Assembly (NCBI GenBank): GCA_965199585.1
Contig: CBDASI010000002.1
Span: 1,674,001 to 1,738,000 of the forward strand
From: JAVVHH01 sp965199585
GTDB lineage: Bacteria > Pseudomonadota > Alphaproteobacteria > Acetobacterales > Acetobacteraceae
Length of the DNA: 64,000 nucleotides
Reading direction: 5' to 3'
In this document: one piece after another, positions 21,869 through 30,219 of the stretch
Layout of the letters: every line of letters begins with the position of its first letter
Numbering within the stretch: the stretch's first letter is position 1
Notes under the pieces: model-generated
The model's input: only the letters and a program-made list of their open reading frames with translations
Told to the model about the DNA's origin: nothing
The model's database searches: none
Made by a program: the position numbers and the translations under genes

Positions 21869-21998
21869 TTGGATTGGCGGCTCAAGTTTGCCGGCGCTGC
21901 ATACCATGTTCGGGCCGCAAACACACGCTACGCCGTCGCAGACGACACTGGCATGGTAGGTATAAATGTTACGAACACAGATTGAAGAGACGAGTACG

Positions 21999-23171
21999 AT
22001 GGACGATGTCAGGGCGATGCCGCTCGAGTTGACGATCTTAATGCCATGCCTGAACGAGGCGGAGACGCTCGCGGTCTGCATCCGCAAGGCGATGGGCTAC
22101 CTCGAGCGGAGCGGCGTGGCCGGCGAGGTGGTGATCGCCGATAACGGCAGCACCGACGGCTCGCAGGAGATCGCGACGTCGCTGGGCGCGCGCGTGGTGC
22201 CGATCCCGACGCGCGGCTACGGGTCGGCGCTGCTGGGCGGGATCAAGGCGGCGCGCGGCCGCTACGTGATCATGGGCGACAGCGACGACAGCTACGATTT
22301 CAGCCGGCTGGAGAACTTCGTCGACAAGCTGCGCGAAGGCTACCAGTTGGTGATGGGCAACCGCTTCCAGGGCGGGATCGCGCCGGGCGCGATGCCGAAC
22401 CTGCACCGCTACCTCGGCAACCCGGTGCTCACTTCGATCGGGCGGATCCTCTACGGCAGCCCCTCGGGCGACTTCCATTGCGGGCTGCGCGGCTTCGATC
22501 GGCAGACGATGCTGGATCTGGGGCTCGACCTGCCCGGCATGGAATTCGCCAGCGAGATGGTGGTCAAGTCGACCATCCAGAAGCTGCGGATTACCGAGGT
22601 GCCTACGACGCTGTCGAAGGACGGGCGGTCGCGGCCGCCGCATCTGCGCAGCTGGCGGGATGGCTGGCGGCACCTGCGGTTCCTGCTGCTGTTCAGTCCG
22701 CGCTGGGTGTTCCTGTATTCGGGCCTGGCGATGCTGACCGTCGGACTGCTCGGGATGGCGGCGCTCGAGGCCGGGCCGGTGCATCTACTGGGGGCGACGC
22801 TCGACATCCATACGCTGCTCTACGCGGGCGTGCTGGTGGTGGTGGGGTTCCAATCGATGCTGTTCTGGTTCTTCTGCAAGACGCTCAACATGACGCAGCG
22901 GATCCTGGCGCCCGATCCGACGTTCAAGCGGCTGCATGACGGCTTTACGCTCGAGCGGGGGCTGTTGCTCGCGCTGGCGATGCTGGTGGGCGGGTTGGCC
23001 CTCGGCGTGATCGCGACCGCGGGCTGGGGCAGTGGCGGCTTCGGCAGCCTGGACCCGATCCGGACGATGCGGTTGGCGATCCCGTCGGCGACGCTGATCA
23101 TGTTGGCGGTGTCGACAGCGTCGATGTCGTTCTTCCTCAGCTTCCTACGGCTGGCACGGCGGCCCGGGTAG
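21999..23171 (+). CDS. Family 2 glycosyltransferase with C-terminal membrane helices (dolichol-phosphate-mannose-synthase-like)
   Basis: A 390-residue GT-A-fold enzyme. The catalytic domain (1-230) has MPCLNEAETLAVCI, the DNGSTDGS donor loop, GDSDDSYDF (DXD-type metal site) and the acceptor segment DFHCGLRGFDR. Four membrane helices follow (about 235-385), as in enzymes that make polyprenyl-phosphate sugars. It is divergent from gtrA. An ATG at 21966 would add 11 residues; a TATAAA stretch just before it could be a -10 element, favouring the 21999 start. Confidence 0.85.
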   Translation: MDDVRAMPLELTILMPCLNEAETLAVCIRKAMGYLERSGVAGEVVIADNGSTDGSQEIATSLGARVVPIPTRGYGSALLGGIKAARGRYVIMGDSDDSYDFSRLENFVDKLREGYQLVMGNRFQGGIAPGAMPNLHRYLGNPVLTSIGRILYGSPSGDFHCGLRGFDRQTMLDLGLDLPGMEFASEMVVKSTIQKLRITEVPTTLSKDGRSRPPHLRSWRDGWRHLRFLLLFSPRWVFLYSGLAMLTVGLLGMAALEAGPVHLLGATLDIHTLLYAGVLVVVGFQSMLFWFFCKTLNMTQRILAPDPTFKRLHDGFTLERGLLLALAMLVGGLALGVIATAGWGSGGFGSLDPIRTMRLAIPSATLIMLAVSTASMSFFLSFLRLARRPG

Positions 23172-23202
23172 CGGCGGGCGCCGCTCGCCGGGTCGAGCAC
23201 GC

Positions 23203-24183
23203 TCACCCGGCGAGCGGCTGCCAGGCTGGGGTGCGGTCCTTGTCGACGACGTTGGCGCGGACGCCCTCGGCGAAGTCCGGATGATGACAGGCCCGGCGCG
23301 TCAGGATCGTCTCGGCGCGCTGGCACTGCTCGAACGTCTGGGTCGCGCCGGCCTGCAGAAGGTCGAACGTCCATCGCAGCGCGCTGGGCGAGGCCGACTT
23401 TAGCGCGGCTCGGGCGGTGACGGCCCAAGAGGCATCGAGCGCGTCCACGGCGTCGACGATGGCGTCGAGCGAGGTTTGGCCGAAGATCCGGTTCACCTCG
23501 GCCTCGATCGCGGGGAGGGCGGGTGCCGGCGGGATCGAGGTGAGCGTGGAGAGCGCGCCCATGCCGTGCTCCGCGAGTGAAGCGGTCAGATCGCCCGTTG
23601 CGCTTCGTGGGGCGTAGTGGGTCGCGATGCCGAGCCAACATGCATCTGCGGCGTCGATCCGTGTGCCGGTGAGGCCGAGATACATGCCGAATGCGCCCCG
23701 CAGACGAGGCAGGACATAGCTCGCGCCGACGTCGGGGAACAGGCCGAGCTGGGTCTCCGGCATCGCGAAGGTCGCGTGTTCGGTCGCAACCCGGACGCTG
23801 CCGTGGACCGAGAGGCCGATACCGCCGCCCATGCAGATGCCGTCGATCAACGCGACATAGGGCTTGGGGTAGCGGGCGATGATGCGGTTGAGCGCGTATT
23901 CGAGCACGAAGAACTGCTCGACCTCCTGGGGACGATCGGCGAGGACCCAGTCGCGCACGGTCCGGACATCGCCGCCGGCGCAGAAGGCGCGGTCGCTGCT
24001 GGAGTCGATGACGACGAGGTGGATGGCCGGGTCGTCGCGCCAGGCTTCAAGGGAAGCCGTCAGCGCGTTAATCATCTCCAGGGTCAAAGCGTTCAGCGCT
24101 TTGGGCCGGTTGAGCGTGATATGCCCGATCCGGCCCTCACGGCGTGCCAGGACGGTGTCCGGCACGAACGAGGTTTCGGTCAA
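23203..24183 (-). CDS. 3-hydroxyisobutyryl-CoA hydrolase / enoyl-CoA hydratase family
   Basis: A crotonase-fold protein of 326 residues. The oxyanion-hole segments are FCAGGDVRTVRDW and GICMGGGIGLSVHGSVRVAT, followed by FAMPETQLGLFPDVGASYVL. That last block is typical of 3-hydroxyisobutyryl-CoA hydrolases in valine breakdown. It is slightly shorter than the usual 340-380 residues. The TTG start at 24183 overlaps the stop of the upstream YqjE-like gene as TTGA. Plain enoyl-CoA hydratase activity is the alternative. Confidence 0.82.
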   Translation of the reverse strand: MTETSFVPDTVLARREGRIGHITLNRPKALNALTLEMINALTASLEAWRDDPAIHLVVIDSSSDRAFCAGGDVRTVRDWVLADRPQEVEQFFVLEYALNRIIARYPKPYVALIDGICMGGGIGLSVHGSVRVATEHATFAMPETQLGLFPDVGASYVLPRLRGAFGMYLGLTGTRIDAADACWLGIATHYAPRSATGDLTASLAEHGMGALSTLTSIPPAPALPAIEAEVNRIFGQTSLDAIVDAVDALDASWAVTARAALKSASPSALRWTFDLLQAGATQTFEQCQRAETILTRRACHHPDFAEGVRANVVDKDRTPAWQPLAG

Positions 24184-24641
24184 CGACGACGGACGAAGCG
24201 AGACGCCAAGTCGGCGATCATCCAGGCCTTGCCGATCTTACTGCTCTTGGCGCGGCGCTTGCCGGTCATTCCGATCGCCAGACCGGCGACCTCGCCGAAC
24301 GTTGCCAGGCTGGTGGCGGCGTTCTTGGCTTCGGCCAGCGACTGACGACGGACCGAGGCGGCCTCGAGCTCGATACGGTCCGGCTTGTTGCTTAGCGCGA
24401 GCGAGCCGAGGCCACCGGCCAGCACCAGGTCGACCACGAGCACGATCAGGACGGCCAGCCAAAGATGCATGATGGTCGCGAGCAGGACGACAGCGAGCAC
24501 ATGGATCATGGCGACCAATGCCAGCAGGAATACGACCGCTCCAGCAGCGAGGCCAAGCCGAATGCCTTGGCGTCGGGCGAAGCGCTTGACGCGCAGGGCC
24601 TCGGCCGCGGCGGCGACCTTCGCGAGTTCGACCGCTCTCAT
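24180..24641 (-). CDS. YqjE-like membrane protein (phage holin family, Holin-X)
   Basis: A 153-residue protein with two hydrophobic segments (about 33-55 and 60-82) between charged ends, matching the YqjE/holin-X superfamily. This is a cellular membrane protein group despite the name. It sits directly downstream of a DUF883/YqjD-like gene, reproducing the yqjD-yqjE order of E. coli, where the products are stationary-phase inner-membrane proteins. The ATG at 24641 gives the normal N-terminus. Confidence 0.7.
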   Translation of the reverse strand: MRAVELAKVAAAAEALRVKRFARRQGIRLGLAAGAVVFLLALVAMIHVLAVVLLATIMHLWLAVLIVLVVDLVLAGGLGSLALSNKPDRIELEAASVRRQSLAEAKNAATSLATFGEVAGLAIGMTGKRRAKSSKIGKAWMIADLASRFVRRR

Positions 24642-24675
24642 GAGGCGATATCCCGTCGGGGCTGTGAGGCGGGCA

Positions 24676-24939
24676 TCAGCGCGCGATACGGCCGATGACG
24701 TAGCCGAGCCCGGTGGCGACCAGGATCGCGAGGATCGGCGACTCGCGGACGCGCTCGGATAGCGCCTCGGTCTGCTCCTCATAGACGTCGCGGGCTTGGC
24801 TTGCGTATTGCTGGGCGGTGTCGGCGGCCTGCGAGAGGGCGGGCGTGACCCGGTCTGCCATGAGGCTTTGTACTTGCTCGCGGAGTTGGGCGATCTGTTC
24901 GCTGGCGTCTGATTGGCCGTGATTGACGTTGTCGGACAT
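24676..24939 (-). CDS. DUF883 (ElaB/YqjD-type) membrane-anchored protein
   Basis: An 87-residue protein with a long amphipathic helix (SEQIAQLREQVQSLMADRV through DVYEEQTEALSERV) and a C-terminal membrane anchor with the family glycine motif (ATGLGYVIGRIAR). E. coli relatives ElaB/YqjD bind ribosomes at the inner membrane in stationary phase. The ATG at 24939 is chosen; the longer frame adds unrelated residues. It precedes the YqjE-like gene by 34 bp. Confidence 0.8.
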   Translation of the reverse strand: MSDNVNHGQSDASEQIAQLREQVQSLMADRVTPALSQAADTAQQYASQARDVYEEQTEALSERVRESPILAILVATGLGYVIGRIAR

Positions 24940-25053
24940 GGGCGCCGAATCCTTTATATCTGTGTTGAAGGACCAACGTCGCGACAAAGATGGGGTTGCG
25001 GACAAAACACCCTTGCGCCGCTCGGCCCGCCGGCCTAGAAGGCGCCTCCGGAT

Positions 25054-25128
25054 GCGGGCGTAGCTCAGGGGTAGAGCACAACCTTGCCAAGGTTGGGGTC
25101 GTGGGTTCGAATCCCATCGCCCGCTCCA
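25054..25128 (+). tRNA. tRNA-Gly (GCC anticodon)
   Basis: Cloverleaf: acceptor gcgggcg (25054-25060) pairs with cgcccgc (25118-25124), D-arm gctc/gagc, anticodon stem caacc/ggttg around loop ttgccaa with anticodon GCC, T-arm gtggg/cccat around ttcgaat, and an encoded CCA at 25126-25128. From position 25082 onward it is identical to 36283-36330, so it is the attachment site for the neighbouring element; the tRNA stays intact on this side. Confidence 0.95.
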
Positions 25129-26273
25129 GAAAACAACGGTTTCGCCACCGTTGAGCTTGTGACTAGCACGCAGCTAACACGCAAATTGGAATTCGGATAT
25201 GTCGGTCGGGCTGCAACCCGGCCGATTTCCGTCACGAAATTGTCAACCGCGGTACGGGCCGCGCTTAGATGGTTCGGCGCATATTTGGCGTATCTCCCTG
25301 TCGTTCGAAAGTTGGGCATCGCATGCCCTAGCAGCCCAGCGAGCTCCAGCTCGGGGACACCGCGGGCGCGCAACTCGGTCGCGATAGTGTGCCGGATCGT
25401 ATAGGGCACCACCGCGTCATCTAGGCCGGCCGCCGTTCGTGCGTCCCGCCAAGTCTTGTTGACCTTCACCACCGCCTTGCCCCGGAACTGCACGAGGGTG
25501 CCGGCTGGCGCTTGCATGATCCAAGGTCGCAGGAAGTCAGGCATCGGCACCACTGGCCGCCGCTTCTTCGTCTGAACACGGCCTGGCGGGTTCAAGTCGA
25601 TCAGCCCGCGGTCGAGGTCGCATTGCTCCCGGGTCAGCTCGAGGACCGCTGCCGGCCGTGCCGCCGTGCCCAGCAACAGAAGGATGAACATGCGGAGGTG
25701 CTCGTGCTCAGCATGGTCCCATAGCGCGGCGATCTCGCCGGCATCCATGACCCGTTCGCGCGGCGGGCCTTCCTGCACGGTCAGGAACGGGATCGGCCGC
25801 TCCAGCTCGCCGTTCTTCCAAGCCCACTGCACGGCCGCCTTGGTGGCGCCCATGACGCGCTTGATTGTGCCGGGCTGGTAGCCGTCGGCCTCCATCCGGC
25901 GCGTGAGGGTGTGTTGAGCGTCGAGGGTGAACTCGCCGACCGTGACTCCCTCCTGCATCCGCTCCAGTGCCAAGAACAGGTTACGACGTTGCACCCCAGC
26001 TCCGACCGTATGCTGGGCGTGCTTCTCGTAGTAGCGGGCGAACACGTCGCCCATCAGCACGTCGCGCGGCTGTTGCGCCGCCCGGTGCCCGTGGAGGGTG
26101 ACCCACTTGGCAAGGGCGATGCGGGCGGCTGCAAGATCGTCAGTGCCAAGCGATGCGCGGCTAGTCTGTCGGCTGGTGACGTCAAACCAGGTGCGACACC
26201 AGACGGGGGAGTTAGGCCGCTGCGAGAGCCAATAGTCGCCGATTTGCCCCGGCCGGTCGGTTCGCTTGCGCAT
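25065..26273 (-). CDS. int: Tyrosine-recombinase integrase
   Basis: A 402-residue phage-type integrase. The N-terminal arm/core-binding part precedes a catalytic domain from about 175. It has the box I Arg in LGTAARPAAVLEL, the box II segment YTIRHTIATELRARG (Tyr at the first position where many relatives have His; Arg kept), LLGHAMPNF, and a nucleophile Tyr in TGRYAKYAP. The last 15-20 residues are encoded by the attachment core and the tRNA gene, and the stop codon at 25065 lies in the tRNA itself. The gene is next to attL and overlaps the HTH gene by about 220 bp. It catalyses integration and, with a directionality factor, excision. Confidence 0.93.
   Translation of the reverse strand: MRKRTDRPGQIGDYWLSQRPNSPVWCRTWFDVTSRQTSRASLGTDDLAAARIALAKWVTLHGHRAAQQPRDVLMGDVFARYYEKHAQHTVGAGVQRRNLFLALERMQEGVTVGEFTLDAQHTLTRRMEADGYQPGTIKRVMGATKAAVQWAWKNGELERPIPFLTVQEGPPRERVMDAGEIAALWDHAEHEHLRMFILLLLGTAARPAAVLELTREQCDLDRGLIDLNPPGRVQTKKRRPVVPMPDFLRPWIMQAPAGTLVQFRGKAVVKVNKTWRDARTAAGLDDAVVPYTIRHTIATELRARGVPELELAGLLGHAMPNFRTTGRYAKYAPNHLSAARTAVDNFVTEIGRVAARPTYPNSNLRVSCVLVTSSTVAKPLFSGAGDGIRTHDPNLGKVVLYP
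25082..25129. repeat. attL: 48-bp direct repeat at the tRNA-Gly 3' end
   Basis: Identical over 48 bp to 36283-36330. The copy covers the anticodon arm through the CCA end of tRNA-Gly. It lies beside the integrase gene, the usual arrangement for tyrosine-recombinase elements in tRNA genes. The flanks differ immediately on both sides (aa before and aaaac after here; tg before and gaatt after at the right copy). Confidence 0.93.
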
Positions 26274-26461
26274 GGCTTTACTTCCTGGGCGTCGAGGTAT
26301 TCGGCAAGGTGGCGTTCCAAGTAGCGCGGCCGGCCGGCTACCACCACGTAGCCAATCCGCCCCCGGTGCCGCTCACGGCGTAGCGTGTCCAGGGACACGC
26401 CCAGCGCAGCAGCGGCGTCGCGCTCTTTCATCAAGCGCGGGAAGGGGACGGGATCAGGCAT
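26054..26461 (-). CDS. Small helix-turn-helix protein, candidate excisionase
   Basis: A 135-residue frame whose first 60 residues form an AlpA/excisionase-like winged HTH: LMKERDAAAALGVSLDTLRR, then GRPRYLERHLAEYLDAQEV. The remainder is low-complexity Pro/Ser/Arg and overlaps the integrase start by about 220 bp in another frame, so the functional protein may be mostly the HTH. The position upstream of int fits a recombination directionality factor that also regulates int. The extent of the C-terminal tail as real protein is uncertain. Confidence 0.72.
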   Translation of the reverse strand: MPDPVPFPRLMKERDAAAALGVSLDTLRRERHRGRIGYVVVAGRPRYLERHLAEYLDAQEVKPCASEPTGRGKSATIGSRSGLTPPSGVAPGLTSPADRLAAHRLALTILQPPASPLPSGSPSTGTGRRNSRATC

Positions 26462-26467
26462 TCAGGA

Positions 26468-26797
26468 TCAGAAGCTGCCGTTAAGCCGCACGTCCACGGT
26501 GCCGCTCGGGTTCGCCGCGGCGGTGACCACCACGCCGATCCGGGTGTTACCGGTACCGGTGCCGGTGACCAGCTTGGCGGTATCGTCCCAATACACCGGG
26601 TCGCCAACGCTCATCGCCGATGCGGCCACCTTGGCGAGGTTGAACACTCCCTCGACGGCCAGGTCGACCGCGGCGCCGGTCGGCACCGTCTCGGCCGCCA
26701 CGCCGAAGATTGCTCCGACCTTGGCGCCGGAGCCGGAAGCCAGGGCATAGGGAGCCGGCAGGGTGAGAAAATTGCCGGATTGGACGTAGTTTCGCAT
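26468..26797 (-). CDS. DUF2190 capsid-associated (decoration-type) protein
   Basis: A 109-residue beta-rich protein resembling DUF2190, small phage proteins thought to decorate or stabilise heads. Supporting blocks are the N-terminal NYVQSGNFLTLPAPYALASG and VAAETVPTGAAVDLAVEGVF, with GDPVYWDD and IGVVVTAAANPSGTVDVRL later. It follows the capsid and joiner genes with very short gaps (3 bp after the joiner stop), fitting a single head operon. Confidence 0.8.
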   Translation of the reverse strand: MRNYVQSGNFLTLPAPYALASGSGAKVGAIFGVAAETVPTGAAVDLAVEGVFNLAKVAASAMSVGDPVYWDDTAKLVTGTGTGNTRIGVVVTAAANPSGTVDVRLNGSF

Positions 26798-26800
26798 AGG

Positions 26801-27055
26801 TCAGAGTCCTTTCGACGTAGAGAAGTAGAACCGGCTCGATCGAGGCGCGGCTATTGGGCTCAGGGCTGCGGATATGCGGCGATCAAGTAAGGCCAGAGCG
26901 TCCTCCATCTCTTCGCCGCTGCGATAGGTCACTTGGCTCCCATCGGAGGTGCGCACCGAGAGTGTGCCGCCCGCGATCGATCGCAGCAGGTTGCCGCGAT
27001 ACTTCTCGGCCTCCTCGATGCTGAGATCGGCCAGCGGTGAGAGCGAGCCCGACAT
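26801..27055 (-). CDS. gpW-like head-tail joining protein
   Basis: An 84-residue protein matching the gpW pattern: N-terminal helix, the central VRTSDGSQVTYRSGEEMEDA hairpin, a second helix LALLDRRISAAL and the terminal RFYFSTSKGL. gpW of lambda closes the filled head and forms the surface that joins the tail. In lambda-type phages the gene lies upstream of portal; here it lies downstream of the capsid gene. Its presence without tail genes suggests that tails come from another phage. Confidence 0.72.
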   Translation of the reverse strand: MSGSLSPLADLSIEEAEKYRGNLLRSIAGGTLSVRTSDGSQVTYRSGEEMEDALALLDRRISAALSPIAAPRSSRFYFSTSKGL

Positions 27056-28807
27056 TTACGCGCTTGGATTCTTGAAGGCGCCGCGCCAGTCGATGGCACC
27101 GCAACCGAAGTCGAGCACGCACCGGAACTCCATGCCCAGCACGTCCCATCCCTCACGGCTGGCGAGCTGCGGGCCCGGCGCCGAAGTCAGGTACGCGAAC
27201 TCCAGCACGGTCAGCGATGCCGGATCCGCGAACACGTACCAAGCACCCGGCGGGAGGCGGGGCTCGACCAGCAACGTGAGCTTCCCGGAGAACGGGTTCG
27301 AGGTGTCGGTCGTCGCCGCGGCAATGGTAGCGAGCAACTGCTCGGCCATCGTCTCCAAGTTGGGGCTGACCACTAAATATTTCGGCGTCGCGTTGATCGG
27401 CGTCTTGCCGTCCACGCCCACCTGCGTCCGCATTGCGGATCGAGCGATCGTCAGGCCGGCCACGTCGGGATTGCCACCCGTACCGCCCAGGTTGCCGTGG
27501 TCGGTGCTGAACAGCCGCTTGCCGTCTTGCTGCATGACAGGGTTCGTGATCAGCAACGCGGCGAGTTGCTGCGCCTCGGTCTCGGCCGCCGCCCGGCCCA
27601 TGGCCGCATTCCAGTCAGCGAAGGCGCCTAGGTCATCATTGATGAGGGCTTGCCGGGAGATGCTGAACAGTCGGGCGAAGGTGGTGAGGCTGTAGCCCTC
27701 TTTGGTTTCCGCCCGGGTGGTGGCTTTGATCTCGCCATGCTCGGTCACCGGCAGGAGCTGCCCAAACTCGCCCAGCCGAAGCACGGACTTGGCGCGGAAG
27801 TCGGGGAGCGTGGTCTGGCGAGCGATCAGTTTCAGCGGGTTCGGCGCCGCTTCGTAAGCTGCCGACAGCACCCGGTTGCCGGAGCCGGTCAGCAGGTTGG
27901 GGAAGTCGGACGTGGTGTGCATCGCCCGCTTGATCACGTCCTCACGGGAGAGGAACTGAACGCGCTCGCCCCGGGCCTGGAGAAGCTGGCGGGCCATGTC
28001 CACGACGGAGAGGTTGAGGTAGGGCCGGGCGGCGTCGCTCGGCTTCTGGCCTGGCGCCATGCGGGCCGTCAGCGCTTCGCCCATCCGGGTCACGATCGCG
28101 GCCGGGTCCGTGTGGTCGGTGCCGATTTCTGCGCGCTGCGTGCGGATGGTGCCGCCGCCGCGCCGGATCAACTCGTCCAGTGCCGCAGCGCGGGCCTGCT
28201 CGACCGTGGCGCCGGCATCGATCTGCTGATCGGCCCAGGTGGTGCCCAGCGCGGTCGCGGTAGCAACGCTGCGAATCGACCGGTTCAGGTCGGCGCGCTC
28301 GACTGCGGCCGTTTGCTCGGGCGTCGTCTCGACGTTCGTCTCACTCATGTTGTGCTGACTCCGTAGGGTTGCGCCGGCATCGGCCGGCAGTGGAACAAGG
28401 GACACCTCAAGCAAGGCCCATTTCGTCGCCGTGCGGGTGAGGACACCGCCGGCCCGATCGTCGGACCAGGTGGCGACGCGGTAACCGATCGAGACGCCCG
28501 ACAGGTCGCCCCGCTCGATCGCATCCAACGCGGCCGGGCTGCTGACCCGGAGCGTGGCGGCCATGGTGCCGCCGCTGAACGTCACGTCGGTCACCCGGCC
28601 CAACACATCGGCGATCGAGCCTTGCCGGTGCGCATCGAGGACAGGGAGATGCGGCGACACGTCCACCGCATCAGGGGTAACGGCCAAGCGCTCGACATAG
28701 CCGGAGCGCTGCACGCTGGCCCCGGTGCTGATCGTCGCCTGAACAGTGCCGGCGGCCCGGTTGAACGAGGTCGGCGCCAGACTCAGGCGGCGTGTCTGCA
28801 TGATCAT
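27056..28807 (-). CDS. Prohead protease-major capsid protein fusion
   Basis: A 583-residue fusion. The first 160 or so residues match the HK97/S78-type prohead protease (LPVLDAHRQGSIADVLGRV with the catalytic His, and GDLSGVSIGYRVATW with the Ser). A helical linker (about 165-260), which may act as the scaffold or delta domain, follows. The Mu-like/HK97-fold capsid region then runs to the end (for example YEAAPNPLKLIARQTTLPDF and RLFSISRQALINDDLGAF). Such fusions are known in alphaproteobacterial prophages. The start overlaps the portal stop as ATGA and the next gene follows at once, so it sits inside one head operon. Confidence 0.88.
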   Translation of the reverse strand: MIMQTRRLSLAPTSFNRAAGTVQATISTGASVQRSGYVERLAVTPDAVDVSPHLPVLDAHRQGSIADVLGRVTDVTFSGGTMAATLRVSSPAALDAIERGDLSGVSIGYRVATWSDDRAGGVLTRTATKWALLEVSLVPLPADAGATLRSQHNMSETNVETTPEQTAAVERADLNRSIRSVATATALGTTWADQQIDAGATVEQARAAALDELIRRGGGTIRTQRAEIGTDHTDPAAIVTRMGEALTARMAPGQKPSDAARPYLNLSVVDMARQLLQARGERVQFLSREDVIKRAMHTTSDFPNLLTGSGNRVLSAAYEAAPNPLKLIARQTTLPDFRAKSVLRLGEFGQLLPVTEHGEIKATTRAETKEGYSLTTFARLFSISRQALINDDLGAFADWNAAMGRAAAETEAQQLAALLITNPVMQQDGKRLFSTDHGNLGGTGGNPDVAGLTIARSAMRTQVGVDGKTPINATPKYLVVSPNLETMAEQLLATIAAATTDTSNPFSGKLTLLVEPRLPPGAWYVFADPASLTVLEFAYLTSAPGPQLASREGWDVLGMEFRCVLDFGCGAIDWRGAFKNPSA

Positions 28808-30219
28808 GGCGTAGCTCCCGCATCGGCCGGGACCGGCGTGGTAAACGAGAGGCCCAGCGACTTCTCCCGCGCGCGGTCGGCGGCGATCTCGGCATCCAAA
28901 TCCTCGACGGCGTAACCCAGCTCAGCGACGACCTGACGACGGCTTTTGAACCCGGCAGCGACGGCTTCGGCGTCGGCAGCGGCGTCTTTTGCCGGGTCGA
29001 CCCAAGCCTGTTTTGGCGGATAAAATTCCGCGCTCAGGTAGTCGTCGACGTTCGCCTCGAAGTCTGGAGCGTTGATCACGCCGGAAAGGACCGAAGTGGT
29101 AACAAATCGTTCCCAGACCGGCCGGCAAAGCTGGTGAATGACGACGCTGAACTGCAGTTGCTCAACCCGGCGGCGAAACTCAATCAGACCACCGCGGAGG
29201 CTGGAGAAGTTGAAGTCGGACAGGTCGCCGCTGATCATGTGGGTCGGGAGGCCCGCACCCATCGCGATGCGGCGAAGCTGCGAACGGATGAACGCCACCC
29301 CCTCGGATGCGTCACCAGGCGACGCAAACTTCACGTCGTAGCCCGGCGGCAGGGCCTGCATTGCGCCCGGCTCTAAGCTGGGAAGAGATCCCGGAGCTTC
29401 ATCAAAGGGAGACAAACCGTTGGCTGCCGAATCAGCATTCGGATCAACCAGAAAGCCCGCGAACAAGGCCGCCACCTTCTGCTTCATCAGCAGGGCGTCC
29501 TCCAACTCGTCCAGGTCGGACAGGCTCAACAACACAGGGGAGAGCCACGGGATACCGCGGATCTGGCCAGGCGCGAGCTGCGCATACAGGTGCAGCATGT
29601 CCGCGGCAGGCACCGACACCGCATTGCCCGACAAGCCGAAAGCATTGGTTGGGCGCACGTGATAGGCGACCCGGTTACCGTTCGCGTCAAACTCGATCCC
29701 GGCCACGATGCGGCCACCGCTGGCCAACTCGACCGAGTAGGAAAGGTCGACTTGATCAGGATCGATCAGCCGGAGCCGCAGCGGGACACCGGGCACATTG
29801 TCGACGATCTGGAGCTGGATAAAGCACTCGCCGGCCTCAACCATGGACCTGACCGCTAGGGCCTCCAGACCAGCACGATCAGTTGCGCCGTCAGCATCCG
29901 CCCGATTGCTCCAGATCCGGTGCGCTTGGGCGAGACGCCTGCGGGTCGCCTGATCGGGATGCAGGGAAGCCGGGACGATGCCGGTTCCAACAAGGTTCGC
30001 AATCCAAGCGCTCGAGGCGGCGGAAGCATAGCCGTTGTTCCGCGCCTGGTGACGAGCCCGGCTCCGCATCGGGCCGGCAGCTGCCAGTGTCTCTGCGTTG
30101 ATCTGGCCGAAGCTCGGATTGGAACTCCAACGCCGCCCACCACCGGCCGCATCAAACCGCCGCGTCGCCGTAGCAGGTGCAATTAGTCGGGCGACAGAGG
30201 AGCGGAGCCGGTCGAGCAT
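28804..30219 (-). CDS. Phage portal protein (lambda gpB family)
   Basis: A 471-residue lambda-type portal. Recognisable blocks are the N-terminal RSRARHQARNNGYASAASSA, the GLEALAVRSMVEAGECFIQL segment, HLYAQLAPGQIRGIPWLSPV and the C-terminal SSLRGGLIEFRRRVEQLQF with WVDPAKDAAA. It forms the dodecameric DNA channel at one capsid vertex. It overlaps the capsid fusion by four bases, and its start overlaps the stop of the MerR-like gene. Lambda-type portals normally follow a terminase gene; none is present. Confidence 0.92.
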   Translation of the reverse strand: MLDRLRSSVARLIAPATATRRFDAAGGGRRWSSNPSFGQINAETLAAAGPMRSRARHQARNNGYASAASSAWIANLVGTGIVPASLHPDQATRRRLAQAHRIWSNRADADGATDRAGLEALAVRSMVEAGECFIQLQIVDNVPGVPLRLRLIDPDQVDLSYSVELASGGRIVAGIEFDANGNRVAYHVRPTNAFGLSGNAVSVPAADMLHLYAQLAPGQIRGIPWLSPVLLSLSDLDELEDALLMKQKVAALFAGFLVDPNADSAANGLSPFDEAPGSLPSLEPGAMQALPPGYDVKFASPGDASEGVAFIRSQLRRIAMGAGLPTHMISGDLSDFNFSSLRGGLIEFRRRVEQLQFSVVIHQLCRPVWERFVTTSVLSGVINAPDFEANVDDYLSAEFYPPKQAWVDPAKDAAADAEAVAAGFKSRRQVVAELGYAVEDLDAEIAADRAREKSLGLSFTTPVPADAGATP

